Shown here piece by piece: positions 27,415 through 36,219 of a DNA stretch of 64,000 nucleotides. The first letter of the stretch is position 1. The number at the start of each line of letters is the position of its first letter. The DNA comes from Lysobacter sp. K5869 (GTDB lineage: Bacteria > Pseudomonadota > Gammaproteobacteria > Xanthomonadales > Xanthomonadaceae): NCBI RefSeq assembly GCF_018847975.1, contig NZ_CP072597.1, positions 3,139,001 to 3,203,000 of the forward strand, in the 5' to 3' direction. The notes under the pieces were generated by a model. That model saw only the letters and a list, made by a program, of their open reading frames with translations. It did not search any database and was not told the origin of the DNA. The position numbers and the translations under genes are program-made.

Positions 27415-27717
27415 CCGTCGTTCCGGCGAAAACCGGAACCCATGCGGATGGGAACTCGAACCTGTGGGAACTCGAACCTGACGGATCTCCCTATTCCGTC
27501 ATTCCGGCGAAAGCCGGAATCCATTTTGCTGTTGCCTCTGAAGCTCGGTGGGGAAAATCAAAATGGGTTCCGGCTTTCGCCGGAATGACGGTCTTGGAGC
27601 GATGCGGCTTCGGTTGGGGCCGGGGTTGCGTCGCTTCGGTGGGTTCCGGCTTTCGCCGGAATGACGGTCTGGGCGCGATGCGGCTTCGGTTGGAGCCCGA
27701 GGTTGCGTCGCTTCGGT
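27415..27717. repeat. Repeat island between emrA and emrB
   Basis: Four copies of the palindrome with core ATTCCGGCGAAAGCCGGAAT or a close variant: 27415-27442 and 27496-27528 in one orientation, and 27560-27592 and 27640-27668 in the other. The last two belong to a tandem duplication of about 76 bp (27565-27640 and 27641-27717). The rest of 27264-27901 shows no gene. Confidence 0.85.
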
Positions 27718-27901
27718 CATCGACAAATAGAACGGAAGCGCAGGCGAGAACGACGTGGGGGAGGTGCTCGCCTGCGCCTTGCGGCGGCGGAACGCGCTGG
27801 CTTCGATCCCGATGCGGGGGAGGGGACATCGGCCGATGCGAACGCGGCCCGCGCCGCAATGCGGGCGGACGCGCAGCGCGCGCGTCCGTCCGCTTCCATG
27901 C

Positions 27902-29095
27902 TCAGCCGTGCTGCACGCCCGGCAGGTTCTCGCGCACGATCTTGTCGATCATCGCGTCGGCGTCGTGCAACTGCTTGGCGTAGGCGTCGGTGCTCAGCAC
28001 CGGCTTCGCCGGCGGCGCGGCGGCCAACACCGCGCCGTTCTGGTCGCGGATGCTGACGTCGACGTGCATGCTCAGACCCAGGCGCAGCGGGTGCTCGGCC
28101 AACTGCTTGGGATCGACCTCGATGCGCACCGGCACGCGCTGGATGATCTTGATCCAGTTGCCGCTGGCGTTCTGCGCCGGCAACAGCGAGAACGCGCTGC
28201 CGGTGCCCAGGCCCAGGCTCACCACCTTGCCGTCGAAGCGCACCTTGCTGCCGTACAGATCCGAGTGCAGATCCACCGGCTGGCCGATGCGCATGTTGGC
28301 GAGCTGGGTTTCCTTGAAGTTGGCGTCCACCCACACTTCGCTGAGCGGGATGATCGTCATCAGCGCGGTGCCCGGCGCGACGCGCTGGCCCAGCTGCACG
28401 TTGCGCTTGCCGACGTAGCCGCCGACCGGCGCGACGATGGCCGAACGCTGCAGGTTCAGATAGGCCTGACGCAGCTGCGCGGCGGCCGCGGCGACCTGCG
28501 GCTGACGCGCGACGGTGGTCGCATCGACCAGCGCGCGGTTGCGCGCCAAGCTGCCGCGCGAGGACGACAACGCCGCTTCGGCCGAGGCCAGTTCGTCGCG
28601 GGCGTGGGCCAGTTCCTCGGCCGACACCGCGCCGCCGGCGACCAAACCTTCGCGCCGCTTCACGTCGGCGCGGGCCTTCTGCACCGCGACTTCGCGCGCC
28701 GACAGATCGGCCTGACCGGCGTCGACCGCGCTGAACAAGCCGCGCACCTGACGCACGGTGTTGGCGAGGTTGGCGACCGACTGGTCGTAAGCGACCTGCG
28801 CGTCGTTGGGATCGAGCTGCACCAGCACCTGCCCGGCGGCGACCTTCATGCCGTCGTCGGCGCCGATGCTGACCACGGTGCCTTGCACCTGCGGGGTGAT
28901 GTTGACGACGTTGCCCTGCACGTAGGCATCGTCGGTGTCCTGATGCCAGCGCAGCACCAGCATGTAGTAGAGCGTCCAGGCCACCGCGGCGATCACCACC
29001 ACGGTGAGCAGGATCAGCAGCGCCTTGCGGCGCTTGCCGTTCTTCGGCGCGGCGGGCGCGGCCGCGCCGGCATTGGGATTGACTTCGGTCGTCAT
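27902..29095 (-). CDS. emrA: EmrA-type membrane fusion protein of a drug efflux pump
   Basis: 397 residues. A Pro/Ala-rich cytoplasmic tail precedes one membrane helix at about 27-47 (LLILLTVVVIAAVAWTLYYM). The EmrA signature DTDDAYVQGNVVNITPQVQGTV, the first lipoyl half, a coiled-coil hairpin, the second lipoyl half (SAIVAPVGGYVGKRNVQLGQ) and the beta-barrel follow. It joins the EmrB-like pump to an outer membrane factor. Its start overlaps the stop of the upstream OprM-type gene by 4 bp, typical of translational coupling. Confidence 0.94.
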   Translation of the reverse strand: MTTEVNPNAGAAAPAAPKNGKRRKALLILLTVVVIAAVAWTLYYMLVLRWHQDTDDAYVQGNVVNITPQVQGTVVSIGADDGMKVAAGQVLVQLDPNDAQVAYDQSVANLANTVRQVRGLFSAVDAGQADLSAREVAVQKARADVKRREGLVAGGAVSAEELAHARDELASAEAALSSSRGSLARNRALVDATTVARQPQVAAAAAQLRQAYLNLQRSAIVAPVGGYVGKRNVQLGQRVAPGTALMTIIPLSEVWVDANFKETQLANMRIGQPVDLHSDLYGSKVRFDGKVVSLGLGTGSAFSLLPAQNASGNWIKIIQRVPVRIEVDPKQLAEHPLRLGLSMHVDVSIRDQNGAVLAAAPPAKPVLSTDAYAKQLHDADAMIDKIVRENLPGVQHG

Positions 29096-30612
29096 GGCGT
29101 GGGGGCCTTGGCAATAGCGTTGTTATCGGAAGAAGCGTCGGGGACGGTCGCGGCGACCGGATCGGGCGGGCTCAGCTGCAAGCCGCCGCCGAGGGCGCGG
29201 TCCAGGTCGATTTGCGCGGCCAGCCGCTGCGCGCGCAGCGAGGCGAGTTGCTGATCGAGCTGCAACAGCGGGCGCTGCGCGCTGAGCACGTCGATCTGGG
29301 TGCCCAGGCCGGCGCGGTAGCGCGTGGCGGCGATCTGCCAGGCCTGCTGCGCGGCGTCGCGCGCCTGCTGCGCCGAGACCAACTGGCCGTCGAGCGAGCG
29401 CGAGGACTGCACCGCGTCGGCGACTTCGCGCAGCGCGCCGATCAGGTTCTGGTTGTAGTTGGCGACCGCGAGGTCGTAGTCGGCGTCGCTGCCGGCCAGT
29501 TCGTTGCGCAGCCGGCCGCCGTCGAAGATCGGCATGCTGATCGCCGGGCCGCCTTGGTACAGGCGCGCCTGGGCGGTGAACAGGTCCGACAGGTGCGCGG
29601 TGGCGAGGCCGACGATCGCGCTGAGGTTCACCGTGGGATAGAAGTCGGCCTTGGCCGCCTTGATCCCGTGCGAGGACGCTTCCACGCGCCAGCGCGCGGC
29701 GACCACGTCCGGGCGATGGCCGAGCAGTTCGCTCGGCAGCACGTCGGGCACGCCGGCGGCGGTCTTGGCGAGCAAGCTCGGGCGGGCGATGTCGAGGCCG
29801 CGGTCCGGGCCCTTGCCGAGCAGCGCGGCGAGCGCGTTGCGGGCGGCGTCGATCTGCTGCTGCGCGGCCTGGATCTGCTGGTCGGCGCTGGCGCTGGCGC
29901 TCTGCGCGTTGCGGATCTGCAGTTGATTGTCGAGACCGGCCTTGACCCGCTGCTGGCCGAGGCCGAGCAGCTTGTCCGAGCGCAGCTTCTCGGCCTTGGC
30001 CACGTCCTGCGCCTCGAACGCCTGCGCCAGCGAGACGTAGGCGCGGGCGATGTTCGACGACAAGGTCAGGCGCGCGGCCTGCGCTTCGACCTCGGCCGCG
30101 CGCGACTGGCCCAGCGCGGCTTGCCAGCGCGCGCGCTTGCCGCCCCACAAATCGGGCGAGTACTTGAAGCTCAGCATCAGCACGTCGGCGCCGAGGTACT
30201 TGCCGCCGATGGGCTCCGGCGCGAGCGTCTCGGGCAGGTGCGCGCCGGAGTACTGCGCGCTGGCGCCGAGCGTCGGCTTGCGCGCCGCGTCGGCGAGGCC
30301 GGCCTGGGCCACCGCCTGGCGCACGCGCGCGTCGGCCGCGTCCAGGCTCGGCGAACCGGCCAGGGCTTCGTCGATCAGGCTGTTGAGCTGCGCGTCGCCG
30401 AACGCGGTCCACCAGTCGCGCTTCGGGAACGCGGCGGCGGACAGATCGGCGGCGGCGAGGCTGCGCTTGGCCTGCAGGCTGTCGGCGTCGAGCGCGCGGC
30501 CCGACGGCTCCAGGCCGCGGGTGCTGGCGCAACCGGCGAGGATCAGCGCCGCGGCCAGCGGCGTGAGCACGTAAAGCAGCCCGCGGCGCGGGCGAGTGTC
30601 GTGGACGGACAT
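29092..30612 (-). CDS. Outer membrane efflux lipoprotein, NodT/OprM type
   Basis: 506 residues. The lipoprotein signal LLYVLTPLAAALILAGCAS puts the lipid Cys at about residue 28. Two outer-membrane-efflux repeats follow, with WWTAFGDAQLNSLIDEAL, the long helical hairpins with Ala/Gln-rich coils, and PDLWGG-like strand turns. It is the trimeric TolC-like channel of the tripartite pump. It overlaps emrA by 4 bp and begins 3 bp after the marR-type gene, so all are one transcript. Confidence 0.94.
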   Translation of the reverse strand: MSVHDTRPRRGLLYVLTPLAAALILAGCASTRGLEPSGRALDADSLQAKRSLAAADLSAAAFPKRDWWTAFGDAQLNSLIDEALAGSPSLDAADARVRQAVAQAGLADAARKPTLGASAQYSGAHLPETLAPEPIGGKYLGADVLMLSFKYSPDLWGGKRARWQAALGQSRAAEVEAQAARLTLSSNIARAYVSLAQAFEAQDVAKAEKLRSDKLLGLGQQRVKAGLDNQLQIRNAQSASASADQQIQAAQQQIDAARNALAALLGKGPDRGLDIARPSLLAKTAAGVPDVLPSELLGHRPDVVAARWRVEASSHGIKAAKADFYPTVNLSAIVGLATAHLSDLFTAQARLYQGGPAISMPIFDGGRLRNELAGSDADYDLAVANYNQNLIGALREVADAVQSSRSLDGQLVSAQQARDAAQQAWQIAATRYRAGLGTQIDVLSAQRPLLQLDQQLASLRAQRLAAQIDLDRALGGGLQLSPPDPVAATVPDASSDNNAIAKAPTP

Positions 30613-30615
30613 GGC

Positions 30616-31074
30616 TCAGGAACCGGAAAGGGAGAGGTTGTCGCGGACCTGTTCGAGCAAGCGGTAGAGCTGTTCGCGGTCGGCGTCGCTGAGGCCGGAC
30701 ATCGCGCGCTCGCGCACGCGCCGGCCGCACTGGTCGATGTCGGCCCAGATCGCGGCGCCGGCTTCGGTCAGGTGGATGTTCAGCGCCCGGCGGTCGTCCG
30801 GGTCGGCGACGCGCGCGACCAGGCCGCGGCTTTCGAGCTTGTCGAGCAGGCGGGTCATGGCGCCCGGATTGAGTTGGGCCGCCCGCGCCAGTTCGGTGAC
30901 CCCGGCGGTGCCGATGGCCAACTCCTTGAGGGTGATGAACTGGCTGAAGGTCAGATCGTGGCCTGCCTGGGCCAGCTCGCGCTCCATCTGCGCCCACATC
31001 GCGTCGCGCACTTGGCGGAACAGCAGGCCGAGGTTGGAGGTGGAGCAGGGCTGGGTGGGGGTCGGGGTCGTCAT
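30616..31074 (-). CDS. MarR-family repressor of the emr operon
   Basis: 152 residues from ATG 31074 (MTTPTPTQPC); an ATG at 31101 would add nine residues that overlap the promoter-like region. It is a winged-helix MarR protein: LTFSQFITLKELAIG, the recognition region TELARAAQLNPGAMTRLLDKLESRGLV, the wing DPDDRRALNIHLTEAG, and a dimerising C-terminal helix. MarR proteins usually repress their own pump operon and release DNA on binding aromatic compounds. First gene of the marR-oprM-emrA-emrB unit, as seen for many Emr systems. Confidence 0.93.
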   Translation of the reverse strand: MTTPTPTQPCSTSNLGLLFRQVRDAMWAQMERELAQAGHDLTFSQFITLKELAIGTAGVTELARAAQLNPGAMTRLLDKLESRGLVARVADPDDRRALNIHLTEAGAAIWADIDQCGRRVRERAMSGLSDADREQLYRLLEQVRDNLSLSGS

Positions 31075-31099
31075 GGCGCGGCATGGTGCTCGCCCGCGC

Positions 31100-31136
31100 A
31101 ATAGTTGTCAATGCAAATATTGAGCTAGCAATATCC
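31100..31136 (-). promoter_or_regulatory. Probable promoter/operator of the emr operon
   Basis: An AT-rich island in GC-rich surroundings, directly upstream of the marR-type start. On the minus strand it contains TATTG-CTAGCT-CAATA (matching ends), then CAATATTTGCATTG and a TTGACA hexamer. Dyads of this size are typical MarR binding sites. The exact -10 is not clear. Confidence 0.5.
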
Positions 31137-31358
31137 CCATTCAGCAAGTATCGAACGGGCGTGCGCAAGGGCGCCCAGACCGTTCGCTTCGGCCAAGCGA
31201 TTGATTTAGAAGACGATTAGGTCGGGTCGTGAAGTTGTGACCGAAGCGGTCGAATACTGACCGTTGCGCCGCCGGCACGATTTGTTGCGCCGCAACAGGC
31301 CAAGAACGGTCAAGCGCCGCCGACGAGCGGGAGCCCGCGGGCGACCGGCGCGCGGGGC

Positions 31359-32030
31359 TCAGGCCGCGCTCAAGGCCCACACGTCGAGCGCGGCGTGGGC
31401 CAGCACCAGCGGCCACAGCCGGCCGGTGACCGCGTACAGCCAGGCGTAGGCCAACCCCATCGGCACGATGCTGATGACCCCGACCTCGCCTTGATAGAGG
31501 TGGTAGGCCACGCGGATCGCGGTGCTGAGGTGGATGGCCGTCCACATCGAGCGCTTGTCGCGCATCGCGCTGATCAGATAGCCGCAGACCAAGGCTTCCT
31601 CGTAGAAGCCGTTCACCGCCGAGGCCGCCAGCACCAGCCCCCAGCTCATGCCCGCTTGCACCGGCAAGGCCTCCGCGGGCGGCGGGGTGGGCAGGCCGAC
31701 GCTGGCGGCGACCGCCTGCAGCACCCAGAACAGCAGCGCCGTGCCCAGCGTCAGCGACAGGCCCGGCAGCACGTCGCGCCACGACGGCGGCGGGCCGAGC
31801 CGGTCCCAGGTCCAGCCGCGTTCGCGCAGGAACAGCCCGATCATCGCCAGGATCGGAATTTCCATGCACAGCACGCCGGCCAGCCAGTTCGGATCGACCG
31901 GCTGCGGGCCGCCGGCCGGTTGCGGCGAGAACGCCGCGCTCAGGCTCGACAGCACCGGCAGGCCGAAGGCCAGCACCAGCACGCCGACGAATTCGCTGCG
32001 GTCCGACAGCGATTTGATCCAGTTGCCCAT
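31359..32030 (-). CDS. CPBP-family intramembrane glutamic protease
   Basis: 223 residues with about six hydrophobic segments. CPBP (Rce1/Abi-type) motifs are present in altered form: the double Glu of motif 1 in FYEEALVCGYL, where the usual Arg of EExxxR is Cys, a His in AYHLYQG for motif 2, and HAALD for motif 3. The catalytic Glu and His residues are kept. Such proteases cleave membrane substrates; in bacteria many act in bacteriocin self-immunity or peptide maturation, but no such genes are adjacent. It lies 52 bp after the ypjD-type gene on the same strand and may be co-transcribed. The 220 bp between its end and the emr promoter hold no gene that I can see. Confidence 0.85.
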   Translation of the reverse strand: MGNWIKSLSDRSEFVGVLVLAFGLPVLSSLSAAFSPQPAGGPQPVDPNWLAGVLCMEIPILAMIGLFLRERGWTWDRLGPPPSWRDVLPGLSLTLGTALLFWVLQAVAASVGLPTPPPAEALPVQAGMSWGLVLAASAVNGFYEEALVCGYLISAMRDKRSMWTAIHLSTAIRVAYHLYQGEVGVISIVPMGLAYAWLYAVTGRLWPLVLAHAALDVWALSAA

Positions 32031-32082
32031 GCCGCTTTCCTTGCGCCGGCCGTGCCGGCTGCCGTGCTCGAATCCGCGGCGG

Positions 32083-32874
32083 TCAAACCCGCCGCAACAC
32101 CAGTTCCAGCACGAACTTGCTGCCGAAGAACGCCAGCACCAGCAGCGCCATCGCCGCCAAGGTCCAGCGCACCGCGATCACCCCGCGCCAGCCGTAGCGC
32201 CAGCGCCCCAGCAGCAAGCCGCCGAAGGCCAGCCACGACAGCACGCTGAGCACGGTCTTGTGCACCAGATGCTGGGCCAGCAGGTTCTCCACGAACAAAA
32301 CGCCGGTCAGCAAGGTCGCGGTGAGCAGGGCGAAGCCGACCGCGATGGTGCGGAACAGCAGGCTCTCCAGTTCCACCAGCGGCGGCAGCGCGCGCAGCCA
32401 GCCGTGGAATTCGCGCCGGCGCAGCGCGCGTTCCTGCAGCCACAGCATCATCGCCAGCAGCGCCGCGACCGCCAGGGTGGCGTAGGCCAGCAGCGCCATC
32501 CACGCGTGCAACTGCAGGCGCCAGTCCAGCGGCTCGGGGTGCAGGACGTGGCCGTAGAGTTGATAGAGCAGCAGCATCAGCGCCGACAGCGGGAACACCA
32601 CCACGCCCAGCGCCGCCATGCGCCCGGTCGCGCCGACGATCGCGGTCAGCACCGACATGCCCAGCCCGACCAGCGACAGCGCGGCGAAGAAATGCAGGTC
32701 GGCGCCGCCGGCGCCGCGCCAGGCCATCAGATGGGCCAAGCCGTGCAGCAGCACCGCCAGATTGGCCGGCAGCAGCCACCCGCGCGCGCCGCGGCCGCCG
32801 TCGCGGCGCACCGCCGAGATCAGCAGGCCGGTCGCGGTCAGGTACAGGGCGATGGCGATGAGAACGATTGTCAT
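32083..32874 (-). CDS. ypjD: YpjD-type inner membrane protein, CcsA/cytochrome c assembly family
   Basis: 263 residues, eight or so membrane helices, with the conserved LLYQLYGH, LDWRLQLHAWMALLAYATL and LVHKTVLSVLSWLAFGGLLLGR segments. It belongs to the family of CcsA/CcmC-like membrane proteins that carry haem-binding His residues. Its exact role is not established in Enterobacteria or Xanthomonads. It is divergent from ffh, the gene order typical of gammaproteobacteria. Confidence 0.88.
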   Translation of the reverse strand: MTIVLIAIALYLTATGLLISAVRRDGGRGARGWLLPANLAVLLHGLAHLMAWRGAGGADLHFFAALSLVGLGMSVLTAIVGATGRMAALGVVVFPLSALMLLLYQLYGHVLHPEPLDWRLQLHAWMALLAYATLAVAALLAMMLWLQERALRRREFHGWLRALPPLVELESLLFRTIAVGFALLTATLLTGVLFVENLLAQHLVHKTVLSVLSWLAFGGLLLGRWRYGWRGVIAVRWTLAAMALLVLAFFGSKFVLELVLRRV

Positions 32875-32892
32875 CGGGGGAGTTTGGCATAA

Positions 32893-32976
32893 GGGCAGGA
32901 GATAGCGGATAGGAGGTAGGAGGTAGTGGGGGCCGGCTTTCGCTGCCCCCTACCTCCTATCCGCTATCTCCTGCCC
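32893..32976. repeat. Perfect 26 bp inverted repeat before ffh
   Basis: Arms 32893-32918 and 32951-32976 are exact reverse complements with a 32 nt spacer; core AGGAGATAGCGGATAGGAG. A near-identical element sits between rimM and trmD at 37035-37118. On RNA it would form a very stable hairpin. It lies between the divergent ypjD and ffh genes, just before the likely ffh -10 box. Confidence 0.93.
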
Positions 32977-32979
32977 CGC

Positions 32980-32985
32980 TATACT
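32980..32985 (+). promoter_or_regulatory. Likely -10 box of ffh
   Basis: TATACT, 35 bp before the ffh ATG and directly after the inverted repeat. No good -35 hexamer is visible; the expected position falls inside the right arm of the repeat. Confidence 0.45.
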
Positions 32986-33019
32986 GCCCGCCCGTCGTTG
33001 CAGCCCCCGGCCCCCAGCC

Positions 33020-34387
33020 ATGTTCGAATCCCTGACCCAACGCCTCTCCGGCACCATCGAGCGCCTGCGCGGCCGCGGCCGCCTGACCGAAGAGAACATC
33101 CGCGAAGCCACCCGCGAGGTGCGCATCGCTCTGCTCGAGGCCGACGTCGCCCTGCCGGTGGTGCAGGCGCTGATCGAGCGCATCAAGGTGCGCGCGGTCG
33201 GCCAGGAAGTGCTCAAGTCGCTGACTCCGGGCCAGGCGCTGATCAAGGTCGTGCGCGACGAGTTGACCGCGGTGATGGGCTCGCAGGCCGCCGACCTCAA
33301 CCTCAACGTGCCGGCGCCGGCGGTGATCCTGATGGCCGGCCTGCAGGGCGCGGGCAAGACCACCACCGTGGGCAAGCTCGCCAAGCACCTGAAGGAACGG
33401 CGCAAGAAGAAGGTGATGGTGGTCTCCGCCGACATCTACCGTCCGGCCGCGATCGAGCAGCTCAAGCAGCTCGCCGAACAGGTCGACGTGCTGTTCTTCC
33501 CGTCGGCCGCGTCGCAGAAGCCGGAAGAGATCGTGCGCGCCGCCATCGCGGATGCGCGCAAGTCCTTCGTCGACGTGCTGCTGGTCGACACCGCCGGCCG
33601 CCTCGCCATCGACGAGGCGATGATGAGCGAGATCAAGGCGCTGCACGCCGCGGTCTCGCCGGTGGAAACCCTGTTCGTGGTCGACTCGATGACCGGCCAG
33701 GACGCCGCGACCACGGCCAAGGCCTTCAGCGAAGCGCTGCCGCTGACCGGCGTGGTGCTGACCAAGACCGACGGCGACGCCCGCGGCGGCGCCGCGCTGT
33801 CGGTGCGCTACATCACCGGCAAGCCGATCAAGTTCATCGGCGTCGGCGAGAAGCCCGACGGCCTGGACGTGTTCCACCCCGACCGCGTCGCCAGCCGCAT
33901 CCTCGACATGGGCGACGTGCTGTCGCTGGTCGAGCAGGTCGAGCAGCAGGTCGACAAGGACAAGGCGCAAAAGCTCGCCGAGAAGGTCGCCAAGGGCAAG
34001 AAGTTCGACCTCAACGACATGAAGGACCAGCTCGAGCAGATGCAGAACATGGGCGGCCTGAGCGGGCTCATGGACAAGCTGCCGGGCATGGGCCAGATCC
34101 CGGATTCGGTGAAGAGCCAGATCACCGGCAAGGAAGTGCCGCGCATGGTCGCGATCATCAACTCGATGACCAAGAAGGAACGGCGCAACCCGACCTTGCT
34201 CAACGGCTCGCGCCGCGCGCGCATCGCCAAGGGCGCGGGCTTGACCCCGGCCGACGTCAACAAGCTGATGAAGCAGTATCAGCAGATGGAAAAGATGATG
34301 AGCAAGCTCTCCGGCGGCGGCATGAAGGGCCTGATGCGCGGCATGCGCGGGATGATGGGCGGCCGCGGCGGTATGCCGTTCCGCTGA
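33020..34387 (+). CDS. ffh: Signal recognition particle protein Ffh
   Basis: 455 residues, normal length. It has an N domain (MFESLTQRLSGTIERLRGRG), a G domain with Walker A GLQGAGKTT near residue 107, DTAGRL, and TKTDGDARGG, and a Met-rich M domain that binds 4.5S RNA and signal peptides (MGGLSGLMDKLPGMGQ, then MMSKLSGGGMKGLMRGMRGMMGG). It targets nascent membrane proteins to FtsY and SecYEG. No 4.5S RNA gene is seen in the window. A strong terminator follows. Confidence 0.98.
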   Translation: MFESLTQRLSGTIERLRGRGRLTEENIREATREVRIALLEADVALPVVQALIERIKVRAVGQEVLKSLTPGQALIKVVRDELTAVMGSQAADLNLNVPAPAVILMAGLQGAGKTTTVGKLAKHLKERRKKKVMVVSADIYRPAAIEQLKQLAEQVDVLFFPSAASQKPEEIVRAAIADARKSFVDVLLVDTAGRLAIDEAMMSEIKALHAAVSPVETLFVVDSMTGQDAATTAKAFSEALPLTGVVLTKTDGDARGGAALSVRYITGKPIKFIGVGEKPDGLDVFHPDRVASRILDMGDVLSLVEQVEQQVDKDKAQKLAEKVAKGKKFDLNDMKDQLEQMQNMGGLSGLMDKLPGMGQIPDSVKSQITGKEVPRMVAIINSMTKKERRNPTLLNGSRRARIAKGAGLTPADVNKLMKQYQQMEKMMSKLSGGGMKGLMRGMRGMMGGRGGMPFR

Positions 34388-34413
34388 TCGCGAGCGGCTC
34401 GGCGCGAACCACG

Positions 34414-34438
34414 ACGGCGGCCCTCGGGCCGCCGTTTT
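34414..34438 (+). terminator. Terminator of ffh
   Basis: Perfect 10 bp stem ACGGCGGCCC / GGGCCGCCGT with a tight loop and TTTT, 27 bp past the ffh stop. Confidence 0.9.
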
Positions 34439-34472
34439 CGTTTCCGCCGCCGCATAGTCCACCCGCTTCGCG

Positions 34473-34640
34473 TAGGAGCGGCGTAAGCCGCGACCGCGCC
34501 ACTGCGCTCACGACGCAACCCCCGATTCCTCCGCCGCCAACACGACGACCGCACAATCCCATCGTCGCCCTGTAGGAGCGACGCAGTCGCGACCGCGCCA
34601 CCGCGCCCACGACGCAACCGCCGATTCCGTCGCCACCACA
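34473..34640. repeat. Tandem REP-containing repeat, period 100 bp
   Basis: TAGGAGCGGCGTAAGCCGCG at 34473 and its variant TAGGAGCGACGCAGTCGCG at 34573 each start a unit. The following GACCGCGCCAC, ACGACGCAACC and CCGATTCC blocks repeat in the same order. The rest of the gap (34641-34989) is GC-rich, low in A/T and holds no gene that I trust. Confidence 0.8.
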
Positions 34641-34989
34641 ACCCGCACGAAAAACGCCGTTTTCCCCACGCGCGCACCGCCACCGCGAACCCGTATCGCG
34701 CCAACATCCCCGTCGCGCGCACCGCGACCCCACGCTCCCACGCATCGCCGACCAACGGCCCGCGCCGTTCTCTTCGTGCGAGATGCCCGCGCGTCAAACT
34801 TCTCTCCGCAGCACGGCAAGCGCATCACCCGGCACGCAACGCAACACGCACCGCGAAAGCGCAGCGACACCCGCGCACCACGCCCGCGCCGACCTCCGCC
34901 GCGGGCCGTCCTCGGCCTCACCCCGCACCACCACCGCAAGGACCGGCCGCGCATCCGCACGGCCGCAAACAGATCATGGAGATCGCTCA

Positions 34990-35892
34990 ATGCCCCGACT
35001 CTCGACGATGTGCGGCGCGCTCGCGCTCGCCGTCGCCAGCCTCGCCGCCGCGCCCGCGGCCTGGGCCGAAACCTCGTACTCCTTCGTCAGCGACACCGGC
35101 GACTACATCGGCCAGGGCCAGACCCGCGCCTACGCCAGCGCCGACGCGAACATCGCCGTCAGCGGCAACGCGCAAGCGCTGCAAATGAACGTGACCAAGG
35201 GCAGCGACAACTGGTCGATCGAACTGAGCGCGCCGCGCGGCCAGCGCCTGCAGCCCGGCCGCTATTTCCTCGGCGAACGTTCCGCGTTCCGCACCGGCCG
35301 TTCGCCGGGTCTGGACATCGGCGGCAACGGCCGCGGCTGCAACAGCGTGTGGGGTTCGGTCTACATCCAGCAGATCGAATACGGCGCCAACGACGCGATC
35401 GCCGCGCTGGAAGCCACCGCCTTGCAGCGTTGCGAACGCGACAACGCGCCGCAGCTGACCGCGAAGCTGCGCTACAACGCGCAGCCGCTGAGCCTGTCGC
35501 TCAACAGCGATGTCGGCGATTACGTCGGCCAGGGCGTGCGCAAGGACTACGCCGGCGACACCAGCACCTTCGCCGTGTCCGGCAACGACGGCTATCTGAT
35601 CTACACCGCCTCGGGCCAGCGCGATTCGTGGATGGCGATCCTGCGCCCGCCGACCGGGCAGACGCTGCGTCCGGGCACGTACCCGATCAGCCGCTTCGGC
35701 GACGCCAACACCTTCGGCTTCGACTTCGGCGGCAATGGCCGCGGCTGCAACCGGGTGTCGGGCACGGTGACGATCAACGCCGTCGACGTGGATCCGGCCA
35801 CGCGCCTGGTCGCCGGCCTGTCGGCGGACTTCGAGCAGCACTGCGAGGCCGGTTCGACCGCCTTGCGCGGCGGCATCCGCTACAAGCGCTGA
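34990..35892 (+). CDS. Secreted protein with two duplicated domains, function unknown
   Basis: 300 residues from ATG 34990. The frame is open further upstream, but MPRLSTMCGALALAVASLAAAPAAWA is a clear signal peptide that fixes the start. The mature part is two copies of about 135 residues. Each begins DxGDYIGQGxxxxYA, has a W in the middle (DNWSIEL / DSWMAIL), then LRPGxYxxxRF, then GxNGRGCNxVxGxVxI, and ends with a Cys-Glu pair (QRCE / QHCE). Conserved Cys at GRGCN and near the end of each copy probably form one disulfide per domain. I do not recognise a named family; two beta-sandwich-like binding domains are a reasonable picture. The gene stands alone between the ffh terminator and the rpsP operon. 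Confidence 0.78.
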   Translation: MPRLSTMCGALALAVASLAAAPAAWAETSYSFVSDTGDYIGQGQTRAYASADANIAVSGNAQALQMNVTKGSDNWSIELSAPRGQRLQPGRYFLGERSAFRTGRSPGLDIGGNGRGCNSVWGSVYIQQIEYGANDAIAALEATALQRCERDNAPQLTAKLRYNAQPLSLSLNSDVGDYVGQGVRKDYAGDTSTFAVSGNDGYLIYTASGQRDSWMAILRPPTGQTLRPGTYPISRFGDANTFGFDFGGNGRGCNRVSGTVTINAVDVDPATRLVAGLSADFEQHCEAGSTALRGGIRYKR

Positions 35893-36137
35893 GGCCGCCG
35901 ATGAGGTGAGCGCGGCCGGCGTCGGGGGCGATCCGGCCGCGGCGGGCGGCGCCAGGAGGGCGCCGTCCGCGCCGCGATCCCGCCGGAAGCGGGTCGCGGC
36001 GAGGCGAGGGCAGGGAAGCCCGGCGATGCCGGGCCGGAGCCGGGCGGCGCGCAGGCCGTTCGGGGACGGCCCGGGTCGATTCCGGGCGGAGTGGGGCCAG
36101 ATCGGCGGGGTTTTCGGGGCCGCCTGAACCGCCCGGG

Positions 36138-36166
36138 TTGGCCTGACTGGCGCGATGGGCTAGAAT
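36138..36166 (+). promoter_or_regulatory. Promoter of the rpsP operon
   Basis: TTGGCC, 17 bp spacer, TAGAAT, 54 bp before the rpsP ATG; close to the sigma-70 consensus. The 245 bp before it (35893-36137) hold only GC-rich spacer. Confidence 0.7.
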
Positions 36167-36219
36167 CGCCGGCTTACCCCGTCATTCCGACGGCTGGGCA
36201 ACACAGGAAAGCAACCCTC

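Noticed and set aside
27415-27717. CRISPR-like array
   Set aside because: Repeats are palindromic, alternate in orientation and have irregular spacing; no cas genes are near.
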